In this document: positions 28,587 to 38,600 of the stretch, in pieces
Layout of the letters: each line of letters opens with the position of its first letter
How positions within the stretch are numbered: position 1 is the stretch's first letter
From: Nostoc sp. B(2019)
Lineage (GTDB): Bacteria > Cyanobacteriota > Cyanobacteriia > Cyanobacteriales > Nostocaceae
Direction of reading: 5' to 3'
NCBI RefSeq assembly: GCF_010091925.1
Contig: NZ_WVID01000013.1
Location: forward strand, 186,001-250,000
Length of the DNA: 64,000 nucleotides
Translations under genes and position numbers: made by a program
The notes under the pieces: model-generated
What the model was told of the DNA's origin: nothing
What the model saw: the letters and a program-made list of their open reading frames with translations, nothing else
The model's database searches: none

Positions 28587-28635
28587 AGGGTCAAAATAAG
28601 TTACTGTGGACTTTTGACTCCGTAAAGCGGCAAAC

Positions 28636-30150
28636 ATGCAAGATAGTGATGTCATTGTTATTGGTAGTGGTATCGGCGGGTTATGTGCTGCTGGATTACT
28701 TGCTCGTTATGGGAAGCGAGTTATTGTATGTGAAAGCCACACAATTAGTGGAGGTGCTGCTCATAGCTTTAAACGGCGTGGATTTGAATTTGATTCTGGC
28801 CCCTCCTTTTATTGTGGTCTGACTGATACCCAAAGTTTGAACCCGCTAAAACAAGTTTTGGATGTTCTCGGCGAATCCATTCAAGTTATACCCTATGATC
28901 CCTTGGGACACTACCACTTTCCTGAAAACACTTTTGCAGTTTATAGTAATGCTCAGCGTTACCGAGAACAAGTAGCTAAGGCTACACCCCAAGGTGCGAG
29001 GGAACTCCAGCAGTTTGAAGAACGCTTGTTAGGTTTATACGAGGCGATGAAAGGCATTCCTACCCTGGCTCTGAGAGCCGATTGGCAGGTAATTCTGGTG
29101 TTGCTGAGCCGTTACCTGCCATCTTTAGTTAAAATACTACCCAACTTGCCACTTGTTCAAGCTTCTGTAGGCGATGTGATGGATGCAACGGTGCAGGACT
29201 GTTGGGTGCGGCGGCTTATTGACTTGGAATGCTTTTTACTCTCTGGTTTAAAGGCACACGGGACGATCGCTCCAGAGGTAGCTTTTATGTTAGGCGAACG
29301 CTCCCGTGCTGGAGTTGAGTATCCTTTGGGTGGTAGTGGCGCAATTGTCAAGGCTTTAGTGCGGGGATTAGAACGCTGGGGTGGTGAGTTGCGAACGGGA
29401 TGCCATGTCGAGAAAATTTTGGTGGAATCTGGTAAAGCCGTAGGTGTCAAGTTGCAAAAGGGTGAAGTTTTAAAAGCGCCTGTAGTGATTTCCAATGCAA
29501 CGATTTGGGATACTTACAATCGCCTGTTGCGTCCTGATGATTTACCTGCATCTTACCGCCAAGTTGCGTTAGAGACACCAGCAGTTGAAAGTTTTATGCA
29601 TTTGCATTTAGGCATCCGGGCGAGTGGGTTGGAGAATTTAACCGGACATCATGTGGTAGTTCACGATTCTAGCCAGGATATTACTACACCGGGTAATACG
29701 TGCATGATCTCGATTCCCAGTGTGTGGGATGCAACTTTAGCACCTGAAGGACATCATCTGGTTCATGCTTATACTCTCGAACCATACATCGGATGGGAAC
29801 GGAATAATAGCTATGAACAGAAGAAGCAGGAAAAAGCACAATCTCTATATCGCGCCCTAGAGTGGATTATCCCAGATATTCGCGATCGCATCGTCTTGGA
29901 ACTCATCGGTACACCGCTGACTCATGCCCATTATCTACGACGCTATCAGGGAACTTATGGCCCTGCCATTTCAGCAGGTAAAGGAATGTTTCCTAGTACA
30001 CACACACCAATACAAGGATTGTACCGCGTGGGTGACAGCACTATGCCGGGAATTGGTGTTCCAGCAGTAGCGGCTTCTGCTATTTTATGCGCTAATACTT
30101 TAGTGCAACCACGGCAGACAGCAGAGTTATTAGATAATTTGAGAAGTTAA
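28636..30150 (+). CDS. CrtH-like carotenoid isomerase/desaturase-family flavoprotein
   Basis: 504 residues. The N-terminal FAD-binding motif is VIVIGSGIGGLCAAGLLARYG, continuing with the conserved ESHTISGGAAHSF. The C-terminal flavin motif is GLYRVGDSTMPGIGVPAVAASA. Both are typical of the phytoene desaturase / carotenoid cis-trans isomerase (CrtH, CRTISO) group. Members act on membrane-embedded carotenoids using reduced FAD. It may be CrtH itself or a close paralogue with another polyene substrate; the sequence alone does not decide. It is monocistronic and divergent from mlaF. Confidence 0.82.
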   Translation: MQDSDVIVIGSGIGGLCAAGLLARYGKRVIVCESHTISGGAAHSFKRRGFEFDSGPSFYCGLTDTQSLNPLKQVLDVLGESIQVIPYDPLGHYHFPENTFAVYSNAQRYREQVAKATPQGARELQQFEERLLGLYEAMKGIPTLALRADWQVILVLLSRYLPSLVKILPNLPLVQASVGDVMDATVQDCWVRRLIDLECFLLSGLKAHGTIAPEVAFMLGERSRAGVEYPLGGSGAIVKALVRGLERWGGELRTGCHVEKILVESGKAVGVKLQKGEVLKAPVVISNATIWDTYNRLLRPDDLPASYRQVALETPAVESFMHLHLGIRASGLENLTGHHVVVHDSSQDITTPGNTCMISIPSVWDATLAPEGHHLVHAYTLEPYIGWERNNSYEQKKQEKAQSLYRALEWIIPDIRDRIVLELIGTPLTHAHYLRRYQGTYGPAISAGKGMFPSTHTPIQGLYRVGDSTMPGIGVPAVAASAILCANTLVQPRQTAELLDNLRS

Positions 30151-30168
30151 TTGTATCTCCTTCTTTTT

Positions 30169-30804
30169 TTATAGCTGACAAATTGCTTTTAGAACTTGTA
30201 GTGATTCAATTGCACGGGGAGATTCCATAAAATTTAATAATGGCATTAGCTGATAAATTGGTGGATTACCTTGTTCGATGTACACAAACTGATAACTTCT
30301 GCCATTAGTTGTCAAACCCCAAACTGATTTTTGCTTATCTAAACTTTTATAAGCATAAGTCAGGAGTTGAGATAATCCTGTTGATATATCAATTTGGCTG
30401 TTTTTAGATTCAATTAAAAGTATCCAAAAATAAGCATTAGCTTTTGTATGTTTAGCTTTGCTTACAGCTAAAATATCCATCCTGCCTTTAATTATTATAT
30501 CTTCATCTTCTACCTCAATATCAGCTATGTCTTCTTCTAGACGAATCTCAATAGGATATCTATAGAAGCCAGCTAATCTTAATAAAGGAGCAACTGCAAG
30601 AAACTTGACTTGACCCTCAGAAACTTTGCCTGCTGTAAGGTATCTATCAAAGTCATTCTGAATTTGTATGAGTTCCTGTTTTTCTGCTTCGGTAAGAGGT
30701 TCTAGAGATAATAAGTTAGAAAATGAGTCATTGTACTGTTTTTGAAAGCCAAACAGACGTTGAACTTCTTCTAGGGATAGATTGCGGGTATTGAGAATTG
30801 TCAT
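30169..30804 (-). CDS. PD-(D/E)XK nuclease-like protein (HsdR N-terminal type)
   Basis: 211 residues. A helical N-terminus is followed by a PD-(D/E)XK-like core: Asp in IIKGRMDILAV and the E-x-K pair in WILLIESKNSQ, then a helix GLSQLLTYAY and GLTTNGRSYQFV. This is the layout of stand-alone homologues of the type I restriction R-subunit N-terminal domain, common in cyanobacteria. No methylase or specificity subunit is nearby, so restriction activity is doubtful. It is convergent with the CrtH-like gene, 18 bp apart. Confidence 0.65.
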   Translation of the reverse strand: MTILNTRNLSLEEVQRLFGFQKQYNDSFSNLLSLEPLTEAEKQELIQIQNDFDRYLTAGKVSEGQVKFLAVAPLLRLAGFYRYPIEIRLEEDIADIEVEDEDIIIKGRMDILAVSKAKHTKANAYFWILLIESKNSQIDISTGLSQLLTYAYKSLDKQKSVWGLTTNGRSYQFVYIEQGNPPIYQLMPLLNFMESPRAIESLQVLKAICQL

Positions 30805-31231
30805 AGATTTGTGCTTTATATTGACAGTAATTATTTAATTATATTATTTAGCAGCTAAAGCCATTTCTTAAATCACAGTAATATTAGGGTCACGTAGCTA
30901 GAAAACATCAACCGACACTTCTGGGCGTGACTTGGAGATTTGCGTAAACTCTTGTTAGATATTTATAAAAGTACGACTTCCTAATCCTTTTTATTTTAAG
31001 GGATGTTTAGAGAGCCAATCTCTTAAAACTTATAGCTAACAAAACTTCATAAAAAACCTAACATTATCTCCAGAAACCTAATTTTTTAAGTCTTGTTAAG
31101 AGAAATTTTTCCTGCTGATATAAATTAAATCGACAAGCGATCGCCTTTAGACTATCTTTTTCCTGACCGGAATCGTAGAATTTGAAAGTGTAGCTGAACA
31201 CTGCGTAGATAACGGGACTTTGGAGGTTAAA
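30805..31231. other. Divergent gap, AT-rich
   Basis: This region lies between the nuclease-like gene and the EACC1-like gene. No gene or clear regulatory box was seen apart from a GGAGG ribosome-binding site at 31222-31226. Confidence 0.45.
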
Positions 31232-31948
31232 ATGACAGGCGAACCCACTATTAAATTCACCTTTGCCGTTGACGATCCAGAGTTAGATGATGAGAGACGA
31301 CAAAAAATAGCGAACAAGCTGCTACGGGAAATCCGGGATTTGGATGAGGTAGAGAAGGCTGATCGCACGGAAGATTTGAACCCAAAAGCGGGAAACATGA
31401 GTGAAAGTTTAGCAGCCACATTAGGTGAATTACAAGCACAAATATATTGGTTACATGATGCTGAAAAGTTTGCAGAATTGGCATCAGCAGCAGCAACGAT
31501 ATATATGAAACTTGGTTATACTCAACAGCAAGCAGAAATAGCAGGTAACTTAATTAGTCAGGCTTATCAATTATCTGATGATGCTGTTTTAGCCCAAAAA
31601 TCGGGTAATCTTGACAAAGAAATGCAGTTTTATGATCAAGTTCAAGATAAATTAATCCAAGTAGAAACTACGTTAGTTTATCAAACCAGTATCGCCATAC
31701 ATCAAATGAAATGGTGGATGTATTTTCGTCATAGACAGAAACTACAAGTCTTGCTAAATTTATTTTTACAAAATTTTAAAGCAGTGGGATTGATTAACTT
31801 ACTTACTGCTATTAAACTTACATATTTTCTAATGGAGATAGGCAGAGTTCACAAATCGCGTGACATACAAACCACTAAACATAATGCCATACAATACTGG
31901 GCTGAATTATTGAAAATTAAACCGCCACGATACCCTTATCTTGGTTAA
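31232..31948 (+). CDS. Protein with EACC1-like N-terminus and unrecognised helical C-terminus
   Basis: 238 residues. The ATG at 31232 has GGAGG five bases upstream. Residues 1 to about 50 (KFTFAVDDPELDDERRQ, then LLREIRDLDEV) look like the start of the small effector-associated (EACC1-like) proteins that accompany caspase or trypsin effectors in conflict systems. In those proteins a glycine-rich hydrophobic part should follow. Here the sequence changes at about residue 52 to an unrelated all-helical region with an aromatic WWMYFRHRQK patch. I read it as a fusion or a rebuilt accessory protein; the domain match is from memory and needs a profile search. It converges on the M4-hydrolase gene. 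Confidence 0.5.
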   Translation: MTGEPTIKFTFAVDDPELDDERRQKIANKLLREIRDLDEVEKADRTEDLNPKAGNMSESLAATLGELQAQIYWLHDAEKFAELASAAATIYMKLGYTQQQAEIAGNLISQAYQLSDDAVLAQKSGNLDKEMQFYDQVQDKLIQVETTLVYQTSIAIHQMKWWMYFRHRQKLQVLLNLFLQNFKAVGLINLLTAIKLTYFLMEIGRVHKSRDIQTTKHNAIQYWAELLKIKPPRYPYLG

Positions 31949-32054
31949 GTTGCCTATTTTTATGTTTGGTTATCACCTTGCTATGCCAGTTCTAAAGTGT
32001 TCATTAGACTTCTTGCAAAAGTCAGGGTAAAGGTCAAGGGGTAAAGCGCAAAGT

Positions 32055-32152
32055 CTGAGCGGTTCGCGGAGCGTCTCGTAGAGAAGCCATGCCGTTGGCG
32101 CAGCCTCTCGTAGAGAAGGCTTTACGCTGCGCTATCCGTTGGCGCAGCCCAA
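32055..32152. repeat. GC-rich repeat with internal direct repeats
   Basis: Within about 100 bp there are two copies each of TCTCGTAGAGAAG (near 32074 and 32106) and GTTGGCGCAGCC (near 32094 and 32139). It fills most of the convergent gap between the EACC1-like and M4-hydrolase genes, and a C-rich tract follows at about 32200. Confidence 0.85.
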
Positions 32153-32228
32153 CCCAGGCATCAGAACTTTGCAAGAGAGGGAAAAGGAACTTATAACCCT
32201 TCCCCTTTAACCTTTACCCTTCTAACAT

Positions 32229-34859
32229 TTACGTCAGTATGTACTTAGCAAAGATTTCCTGGTTAACAGCTATGTTTTCTTTGACAAAGTAGGAATTGTG
32301 TGCACAACCTGAATCATAGCCAAACCATTGTTGTGAGCAACCTGTTGGGTTAAGTTTTAGAGTTTCCTCACTGATATCGAACATACCCCATAACGTACCG
32401 CCAACGAGATCACCCTTGGCATCAAGGTTGATCCATTTGTTTACTATAGAGGGTCGGCGACCATCTCTATTTTCTGGGCGTAAGAAGTCGCCCACCTTTC
32501 CAATTGATAAAGCACTACCTACGGTAAAAAAGTTCGAGACATATTTTTGTAAAAATTGCTCATTAGCCTCAAGTTCTCGCAATCCTTCGTAGGCAACTAC
32601 AGTACCCCAACTGTGAGAAATGATGTCAATCTGGTTGTTATTAATCAGAAGAGGCTTAACAATATCTGTGAAGCAATCGATGATTCGTTGGCGCATTCTG
32701 CTGTTCAACATATAAATGAGAAAGTCATCAATTGCCAGAGCAGCTGCATTGCTTTCTAGCCAATGAGTGTGCATTGCTGAGCTTCTGTGGAAACCACCGT
32801 TGGTATTTTCCGCTAGTTCTTGTCGCTGTCGATCTTCTAAAATAGCCATAATTTCTCGCCGCAATTGCTGTTGTTTGGTAGTATCAACTGCATTGACAGC
32901 ATTGACAAAAGTTTCGGTATTGACTAAGTGACTCCATAGCACCTCCAAGCGTGTGTCGCCGAGGTTTCCGTTCTTGAAAACTTCTCCAACGTGCGGTTGT
33001 AACGCCTGCCACCAACTATCGGAATAATGCTCCCTATGTTGGCTAATTCCGTGTACATATACCAGGTAATGGTTTCCAACTATGCGTGATGATCCATTCT
33101 CTAACAGTTGCGATCGCGTGATTGTGTCTCCAGAGAAGACACTCCCATCTAGTGGTTGTTCCTGACTAGAAATCGAAATTCCAACGGCATCGAAGGCGCG
33201 GGCGATCGCCTGCAACTTTGCATTCCGAACCTCAATCGCATTATCCCGGAACAAGGTGCGACCAACGAGTTCAATCGCTTGCCGACTGTCTATGAATAAG
33301 GAAGTTCGAGACAGATATTGGGTCAATGTTAGGTAGAAAAGCGCCGCCAGACTCTTAGAATCAAACAGATAAGCTCCCTGCCTATCCTTAGCTGTCATAA
33401 TCTTATAGGCAGCTAAGTTGTGGATTCCGCTGTTGAAGTGAACGCCGCCCCAGTCACCATCTGGGGTAATCGGCAAGTTCAGGTAATCTCGCGTATGTGC
33501 AGGTTGCCGATATTTGGTAGGGTTACTAAGATCCCGGAGTGGTATCCCCGTACCTTCAAGTTCCTCTCCCATTTCCCAGTTCCATCTGGACAGATCTGAC
33601 TCTTCAAAATTAGAAACAATAATCCCAAAAATATCTGAGTAGGATTCGTTTAAAGCCCCAGATTCTCCCGCATACTGGAGTCGTGATGTTTTATCAGTTA
33701 CTCCGTGAAATATCTCGTGGGCAACAACATCAAGCCCCACCGCATAAGCACGGAGCTGTCCACGAACTCTCCTCTGACCATACACCATTTGCGTTTCTAC
33801 CCAGGCTGCGTTCCGCCACTCCTGACCGTCTGGACTTTCATTTGCAACTATGCAGTTAATGCTGGAAATTAACGGCCCACCTCTATTATCGATACCATTG
33901 CGATGGAGAACGTCCCGCAAGAAAATTGCCACTACTGCTGCGTTGGCATGTGCACTGATCGCTCCTGGTGCCCACTCTGGTGGTTTACCCACATACTTAC
34001 CTGGTAATAACCCCGAATTCAAGTCCTGAAATTCAAAGTCGTATGTATGGACATTCAAATCAAGGTCTAGTAGTGTTCTCCTATCTCCTGTAACTAAGTA
34101 CGAAATTTTACGCAGCTTTTCAAGACCGTCTAGTGCTTCTTCAACCTGCTGATGAGAGGGAGAGACTTTATCTAGAACGGCGATACTCGGCGTTCTGGGT
34201 AGTTTAGCAACAATTTCACCATTATGTGCATCAATTAAGTAGTCCATCAACAAGGGTATATGCTTGTCTGTTTGTGTCTTCTCCCGGCTTTGTTGGCGTA
34301 CATCCTCAATTACATATATTAAGCGCCATCGCTCAACTGCTGTGTCAAAGTAGTAACACAGACGGGGCGTTGCTTCGAGTGGTTGCAATCCATATCCCGC
34401 TAGGTCACGAACCTTATTCAACGCCTCAGCTGGTGAAATCCGCGCTATGGTGTCTACATTTATCGGCTCTCCCAGTGACGAGTTGACTGCAAGTAGCTCG
34501 TTCTCATAGTCCATCTCGATAGTAATTAAGGAACCGTAAACAGGAATCTTGTTGTATGTTTGACGAAACTTTACAGTTTTTGTCTTAGTCAGGGGCAATG
34601 TCTCAGTGCCAAGGATTCTGAATTCACAAGTGGCGCCGTTCACTTCTGGAGCAGTAAACTGGGGCAGTTCCTTACTTGCGAGAGCCTGATTTAAGTGCTG
34701 ACGAGCAGCGGTTTCTGGATCAAGGGTACGCAGGCCTATAGCTTTTGTCGTGGCGAAGGCAGCTAAGGAAGGTCTTTCAGTCCGCAACGCATTAGCTACT
34801 CGATCTGAAGTTTCGTCTTCCGTGTGGAATGCAAAGGTGTGAAGTCCGTTCTTACTCAT
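32229..34859 (-). CDS. M4 (thermolysin-type) metallopeptidase fused to alpha/beta hydrolase
   Basis: 876 residues. The order is: FTP/PepSY-like propeptide (about 60-210), then an M4 catalytic domain with zinc motif HEIFH at about residues 381-385, third ligand Glu in GALNESYSDIFG, and VHFNSGIHNLAAY. From about 600 a second enzyme follows: YLVYVHGIS (oxyanion strand), nucleophile elbow SHSWGTVVAYEGL near 748, and a C-terminal His region (CAHNSYF). M4 enzymes are normally secreted, but no signal peptide is visible. AGGGG lies about eight bases before the ATG. The fusion suggests one effector that cuts both peptides and esters. It is the third gene of a large-protein cluster on this strand. Confidence 0.85.
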   Translation of the reverse strand: MSKNGLHTFAFHTEDETSDRVANALRTERPSLAAFATTKAIGLRTLDPETAARQHLNQALASKELPQFTAPEVNGATCEFRILGTETLPLTKTKTVKFRQTYNKIPVYGSLITIEMDYENELLAVNSSLGEPINVDTIARISPAEALNKVRDLAGYGLQPLEATPRLCYYFDTAVERWRLIYVIEDVRQQSREKTQTDKHIPLLMDYLIDAHNGEIVAKLPRTPSIAVLDKVSPSHQQVEEALDGLEKLRKISYLVTGDRRTLLDLDLNVHTYDFEFQDLNSGLLPGKYVGKPPEWAPGAISAHANAAVVAIFLRDVLHRNGIDNRGGPLISSINCIVANESPDGQEWRNAAWVETQMVYGQRRVRGQLRAYAVGLDVVAHEIFHGVTDKTSRLQYAGESGALNESYSDIFGIIVSNFEESDLSRWNWEMGEELEGTGIPLRDLSNPTKYRQPAHTRDYLNLPITPDGDWGGVHFNSGIHNLAAYKIMTAKDRQGAYLFDSKSLAALFYLTLTQYLSRTSLFIDSRQAIELVGRTLFRDNAIEVRNAKLQAIARAFDAVGISISSQEQPLDGSVFSGDTITRSQLLENGSSRIVGNHYLVYVHGISQHREHYSDSWWQALQPHVGEVFKNGNLGDTRLEVLWSHLVNTETFVNAVNAVDTTKQQQLRREIMAILEDRQRQELAENTNGGFHRSSAMHTHWLESNAAALAIDDFLIYMLNSRMRQRIIDCFTDIVKPLLINNNQIDIISHSWGTVVAYEGLRELEANEQFLQKYVSNFFTVGSALSIGKVGDFLRPENRDGRRPSIVNKWINLDAKGDLVGGTLWGMFDISEETLKLNPTGCSQQWFGYDSGCAHNSYFVKENIAVNQEIFAKYILT

Positions 34860-35674
34860 CTATTTTTCCCCTTTTTTAATCGTGGAGTTAACTCCTAATA
34901 TGTGAGTTACAGACATGATTTCAATCTTTGGCAAGAGCTAAAGGAAGGAGAGTTAATCTTGATTAACTGTCGAATTCTGATTCTTTAATTAATTGTTTTA
35001 ATTCAGGTAGAACGTCAAAATCTAGTATGTTAAGCCCTTTTGATAGATAATCTAGTTGATCTGGTTTACATTACTTAATTGGATAAAGTTGAGCTTATAA
35101 TATCTCAAACTTTAATCACTTGTGTTATTGCTGAGACTAGAGATCTGTAGAAAACTACAGTGCCAAAGTTAATTAGATTGTCTATGTATTGTGAAAGCTA
35201 ACTTTGATATAGCGGTTCTCACCTCAGTGAGGTACACAGAAGAAGTAATTAACCACAGATAAACACCGAGAAATTCGTACTAAGCAGATTAGGAAACGCT
35301 ATGACTAAAGGAGAAACTAGCAATAAGTTTCTCAGTAAATAGACCCTCTCTATTAAGCTTGGGTATTCTGGAGGATAATAAGTGGAGTGTAAAAATGTTC
35401 TGATAATTTGAAGGTTATATAAATATTTTGGCAATGAACGCAATAGTTTAAAATTCTTAAAGCAAATGAGTTCTTTTAGCTATTGACCAAGCTGGTTGGT
35501 ATACAAGTAATGATTTAAACTTACCATTTGGCATTGAGCTAATATCTTTACCTAAATTTTGGAGTAGCCGCATAGCTAGTTATGATTTATACAGGATTTT
35601 TCTCCTGAATAAGTTTTTGCAACACAACCCCTTTACGCGCTAATACCATTTCACGAAATACCTGATACAAATGA
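34860..35674. other. 815-bp AT-rich gap inside the large-protein cluster
   Basis: This separates the caspase-WD40 and M4-hydrolase genes, so the M4 gene probably has its own promoter. It contains the 28-bp element at 35208-35235. A 64-codon frame at 35249-35443 is not supported. A C-rich tract lies at about 35690-35720 at the left gene's end. Confidence 0.5.
35208..35235. repeat. 28-bp element, exact inverted copy of 20766-20793
   Basis: It begins TATAGCGGTTCTC and contains ACCTCAGTGAGGT. It is identical over 28 bp to the reverse complement of 20766-20793, and distantly related to the ends of the 90-bp element at 44641-44730. Confidence 0.9.
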
Positions 35675-38600
35675 TTAGTCTCTAATCCTTTCCCCCTGCC
35701 CCCTGCTCCCTGCCCCTCTGCTGCCTATTTGTATCGATTTTAAAGTGAAATGGTATAAAGCGGGGTATCTGTGGCACAGATGGCGATCGCTTTCTTCCAA
35801 CTTAGAGTTATTTTGCAAATAGTCCTGCACTTCATCGCAAGCTTGTTTCATCAACTTATCGAATGATTGAATCTGCCACAACTTAGCGATGCTGTCATCT
35901 CCAGCGCTAGCCAGCATCTTACCATCCTTGCTAAAACTGACGTTCCTGACTTCGCCTTGATGTGCTTTCCAGGCAGCAAACTGCTCCCTATTCTGCCAGT
36001 TCCACAACTGCACGTTGCCTTTTTGATCACTACTGACAATCATTTTGCCATCGGGGCTGAACGCTACTGAATTCACCGCCGCCCCAAAATTTACCGCCGC
36101 CACAAATTCCTGGAATGGCTTACCCTGCAAGTTCCATAAGCGAATAGTGCCATCATCTCCAGCGCTAACTAGTCGCTTGCCATCGGGACTGAATGCCACA
36201 CTAGAGACAGGGCCTAGATGACCTGGAATGTCTGTGATTAACTGCTGTTTTTGCCAGTTCCACATACGGATAATACCGTCATTTCCGGCGCTAGCCAGCA
36301 GCTTGCTATCTGGGCTAAAACTGACTTTGCAGAAGTGCTTTTCACGCGGGAATTTTACCATAGAGAACTTTGCTAACTGCCGCCGCTTTTGCCAGTCCCA
36401 CACAAGAACAATACCGTTCTCTCCCACACTAGCTACTAGTTTGCTATCCGGGCTAAAACTGACATCGCATATATGCTGTGGATAACCGAGGGATTCTGCC
36501 ATTGATAAGGTTGTCAACTGTTGACCATACAAGTTCCATAAGCGGACAGTTCTATCATCTCCAGCACTAGCCATTAACTGACCATCCGGGCTGAAACTGA
36601 CACTGTGGATTCGTTCACCTTGATGTGCTGTCCATCCTAGCAACTGTTGACCCTGTAAGTTCCATACGCGGATGATGCCATCATCTCCCCCAGTCGTAAC
36701 TCGTTGACCATCCGGGCTAAAATTAATGCTGAGAACTCGATCCTTATGACCTAATAATTCTGTCACCTGCTGACCATGCAAGTTCCACACGCGGACAGTT
36801 TTATCATCTCCGGCGCTAGTTAGTAGTTGACCATCTCGGCTAAAACTGACGCTTCTAACTGGGCCTTGATGCCCAGCAAATTTGTCCAACTCCTTACCCT
36901 GCAAATTCCATAAACGAACAGTGCCATCTCCGGCTGCACTAGCTACTTGTTGACCATCTGGGCTAAATTGTACACTCCAGATTCGGCCTTGATGCCCTGT
37001 AAAAGGTTTTCCCAATTGCTTACCCTGCAAGTTCCACACGCGAACAGTTCTGTCCTGTCCACCACTGACTACTAACTGACCATCTTGGCTAAAGCTGACA
37101 CTGCTAACAGGTTGTTGATGTCCTTTGCATTGTGCCAATTGTTGACCCTGCAAGTTCCACAGGCGGATAGTACTGTTTTTTCCGGCTGTAGCTAGCATCT
37201 GCCCATTGCGGCTAAAACTGACGCTGTTAACCGAGTTTTGATTTGCTTTCCATTCTCGCAACTGCTGACCTTGTAAGTTCCATAAGCGGATTGTATCGTC
37301 ATCGCCGCCGCTAGCGATTAGATGACTATCTGGGCTAAAACGGATGCTCCTAACGCGACTTTGATGCCCTTTCAATTCTGCTAACAGTTGACCCTGTAAG
37401 TTCCATAAGCGAACAATGCCGTCCTCTCCGGCTGTAGCCAGTAGCCGTCCATCCGGGCTAAAACTGAGGCTTCTGACCAGATTTGTATTCCACACAGCCT
37501 GCTCCTGACCCTGTAAGTTCCACAAGCGAACAATACCGTCCTCTCCAGCACTTGCCAGTAATTGCCCATTTGGGCTAAAACTGCTTCTGACCGTACCTTG
37601 ATGCCCTTCCAAGCGGTTGCGTTCTTTGACTGTATAAACTGCCTTTTGCAGTGTTCCTTGCACTTGAGTTTGTAGCTGTTCTGGCTTGAATAACTGCACT
37701 AGAGGTTGATTGAGAAGTGTTCCGGCTCGTAAACTGGCGATCGCCCCATCTAACACTGGTGTCCCCAAGTCTACTTCGGCATTTTCTCTAAAAGTACTAG
37801 CTTGACCTATTTGTGCGTTTCTCAAATTAAACAGAGCGTAAAGAGTTAATCCACTTAACCCCAAGATGACTGCGATCGCAATGCGCGATCGCCAAGCAAT
37901 ATTCTTGCGTTTTTGCACAATGCTACGCTGTACAAACTCTGCTTCTAACTGGTTGAACCAATTTTTATTGAACTTAATTTTTTCATTCAAGACATCGAGA
38001 TAGGGATTAGCATTCCAAAGAAACTGTACCTGTTTTTCTCGGCGCTGCTCTTGCTGACTTTGTGTTTGTTGCCACAGCCGCAACAGTTGAGCGTTGATTT
38101 TGTCAAATGAGTTTTCCACAACATAGCAACTGCTATCCAACCAATCCAGAACAGGTTCTACCTTGGCTTGCCAACCTGATGGTCTTTCCCTACTTTTAAC
38201 GTTTTTCCACTCAAAAGCAGCTGGTGTAAGTTGCCGTTGGAGAATTAAACTTTCCGCCTCATCTTGTTTCCACGCTAGCAGCTTTTGCCATCCTCGCACT
38301 AAAGCATCATGGGCAGGCTCTACATAAGGTTGACCCTCAGTATCTTGTCCTTGAACTAGCAGACGTGCTATCGAAAAGCGCCGAATTACCTCTTTTACCC
38401 GTCGGTTTTCTGGTTCTGGATACTCCATCTCAGATAAAGGTACTCGTCTACGCGCCAACTCTCCCCCACCCACAGCCACCATTCGCAGCATGACATGACG
38501 GATAGTTTGCTCATAGGCTTGATTGTTGTTGACTAACTCCTCATATTCATAGTCTGCTCTTTGGGTAAGACTTTGGATCACTCCACCCAGTTGTTCATAA

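Noticed and set aside
30169-30804. Functional type I restriction system
   Set aside because: Only an HsdR N-terminal-like domain is present; no motor domain, methylase or specificity gene nearby.
35900-37620. Regular DNA repeats resembling a CRISPR array
   Set aside because: The period is the WD40 codon repeat of a large open frame; no short palindromic repeats or spacers.
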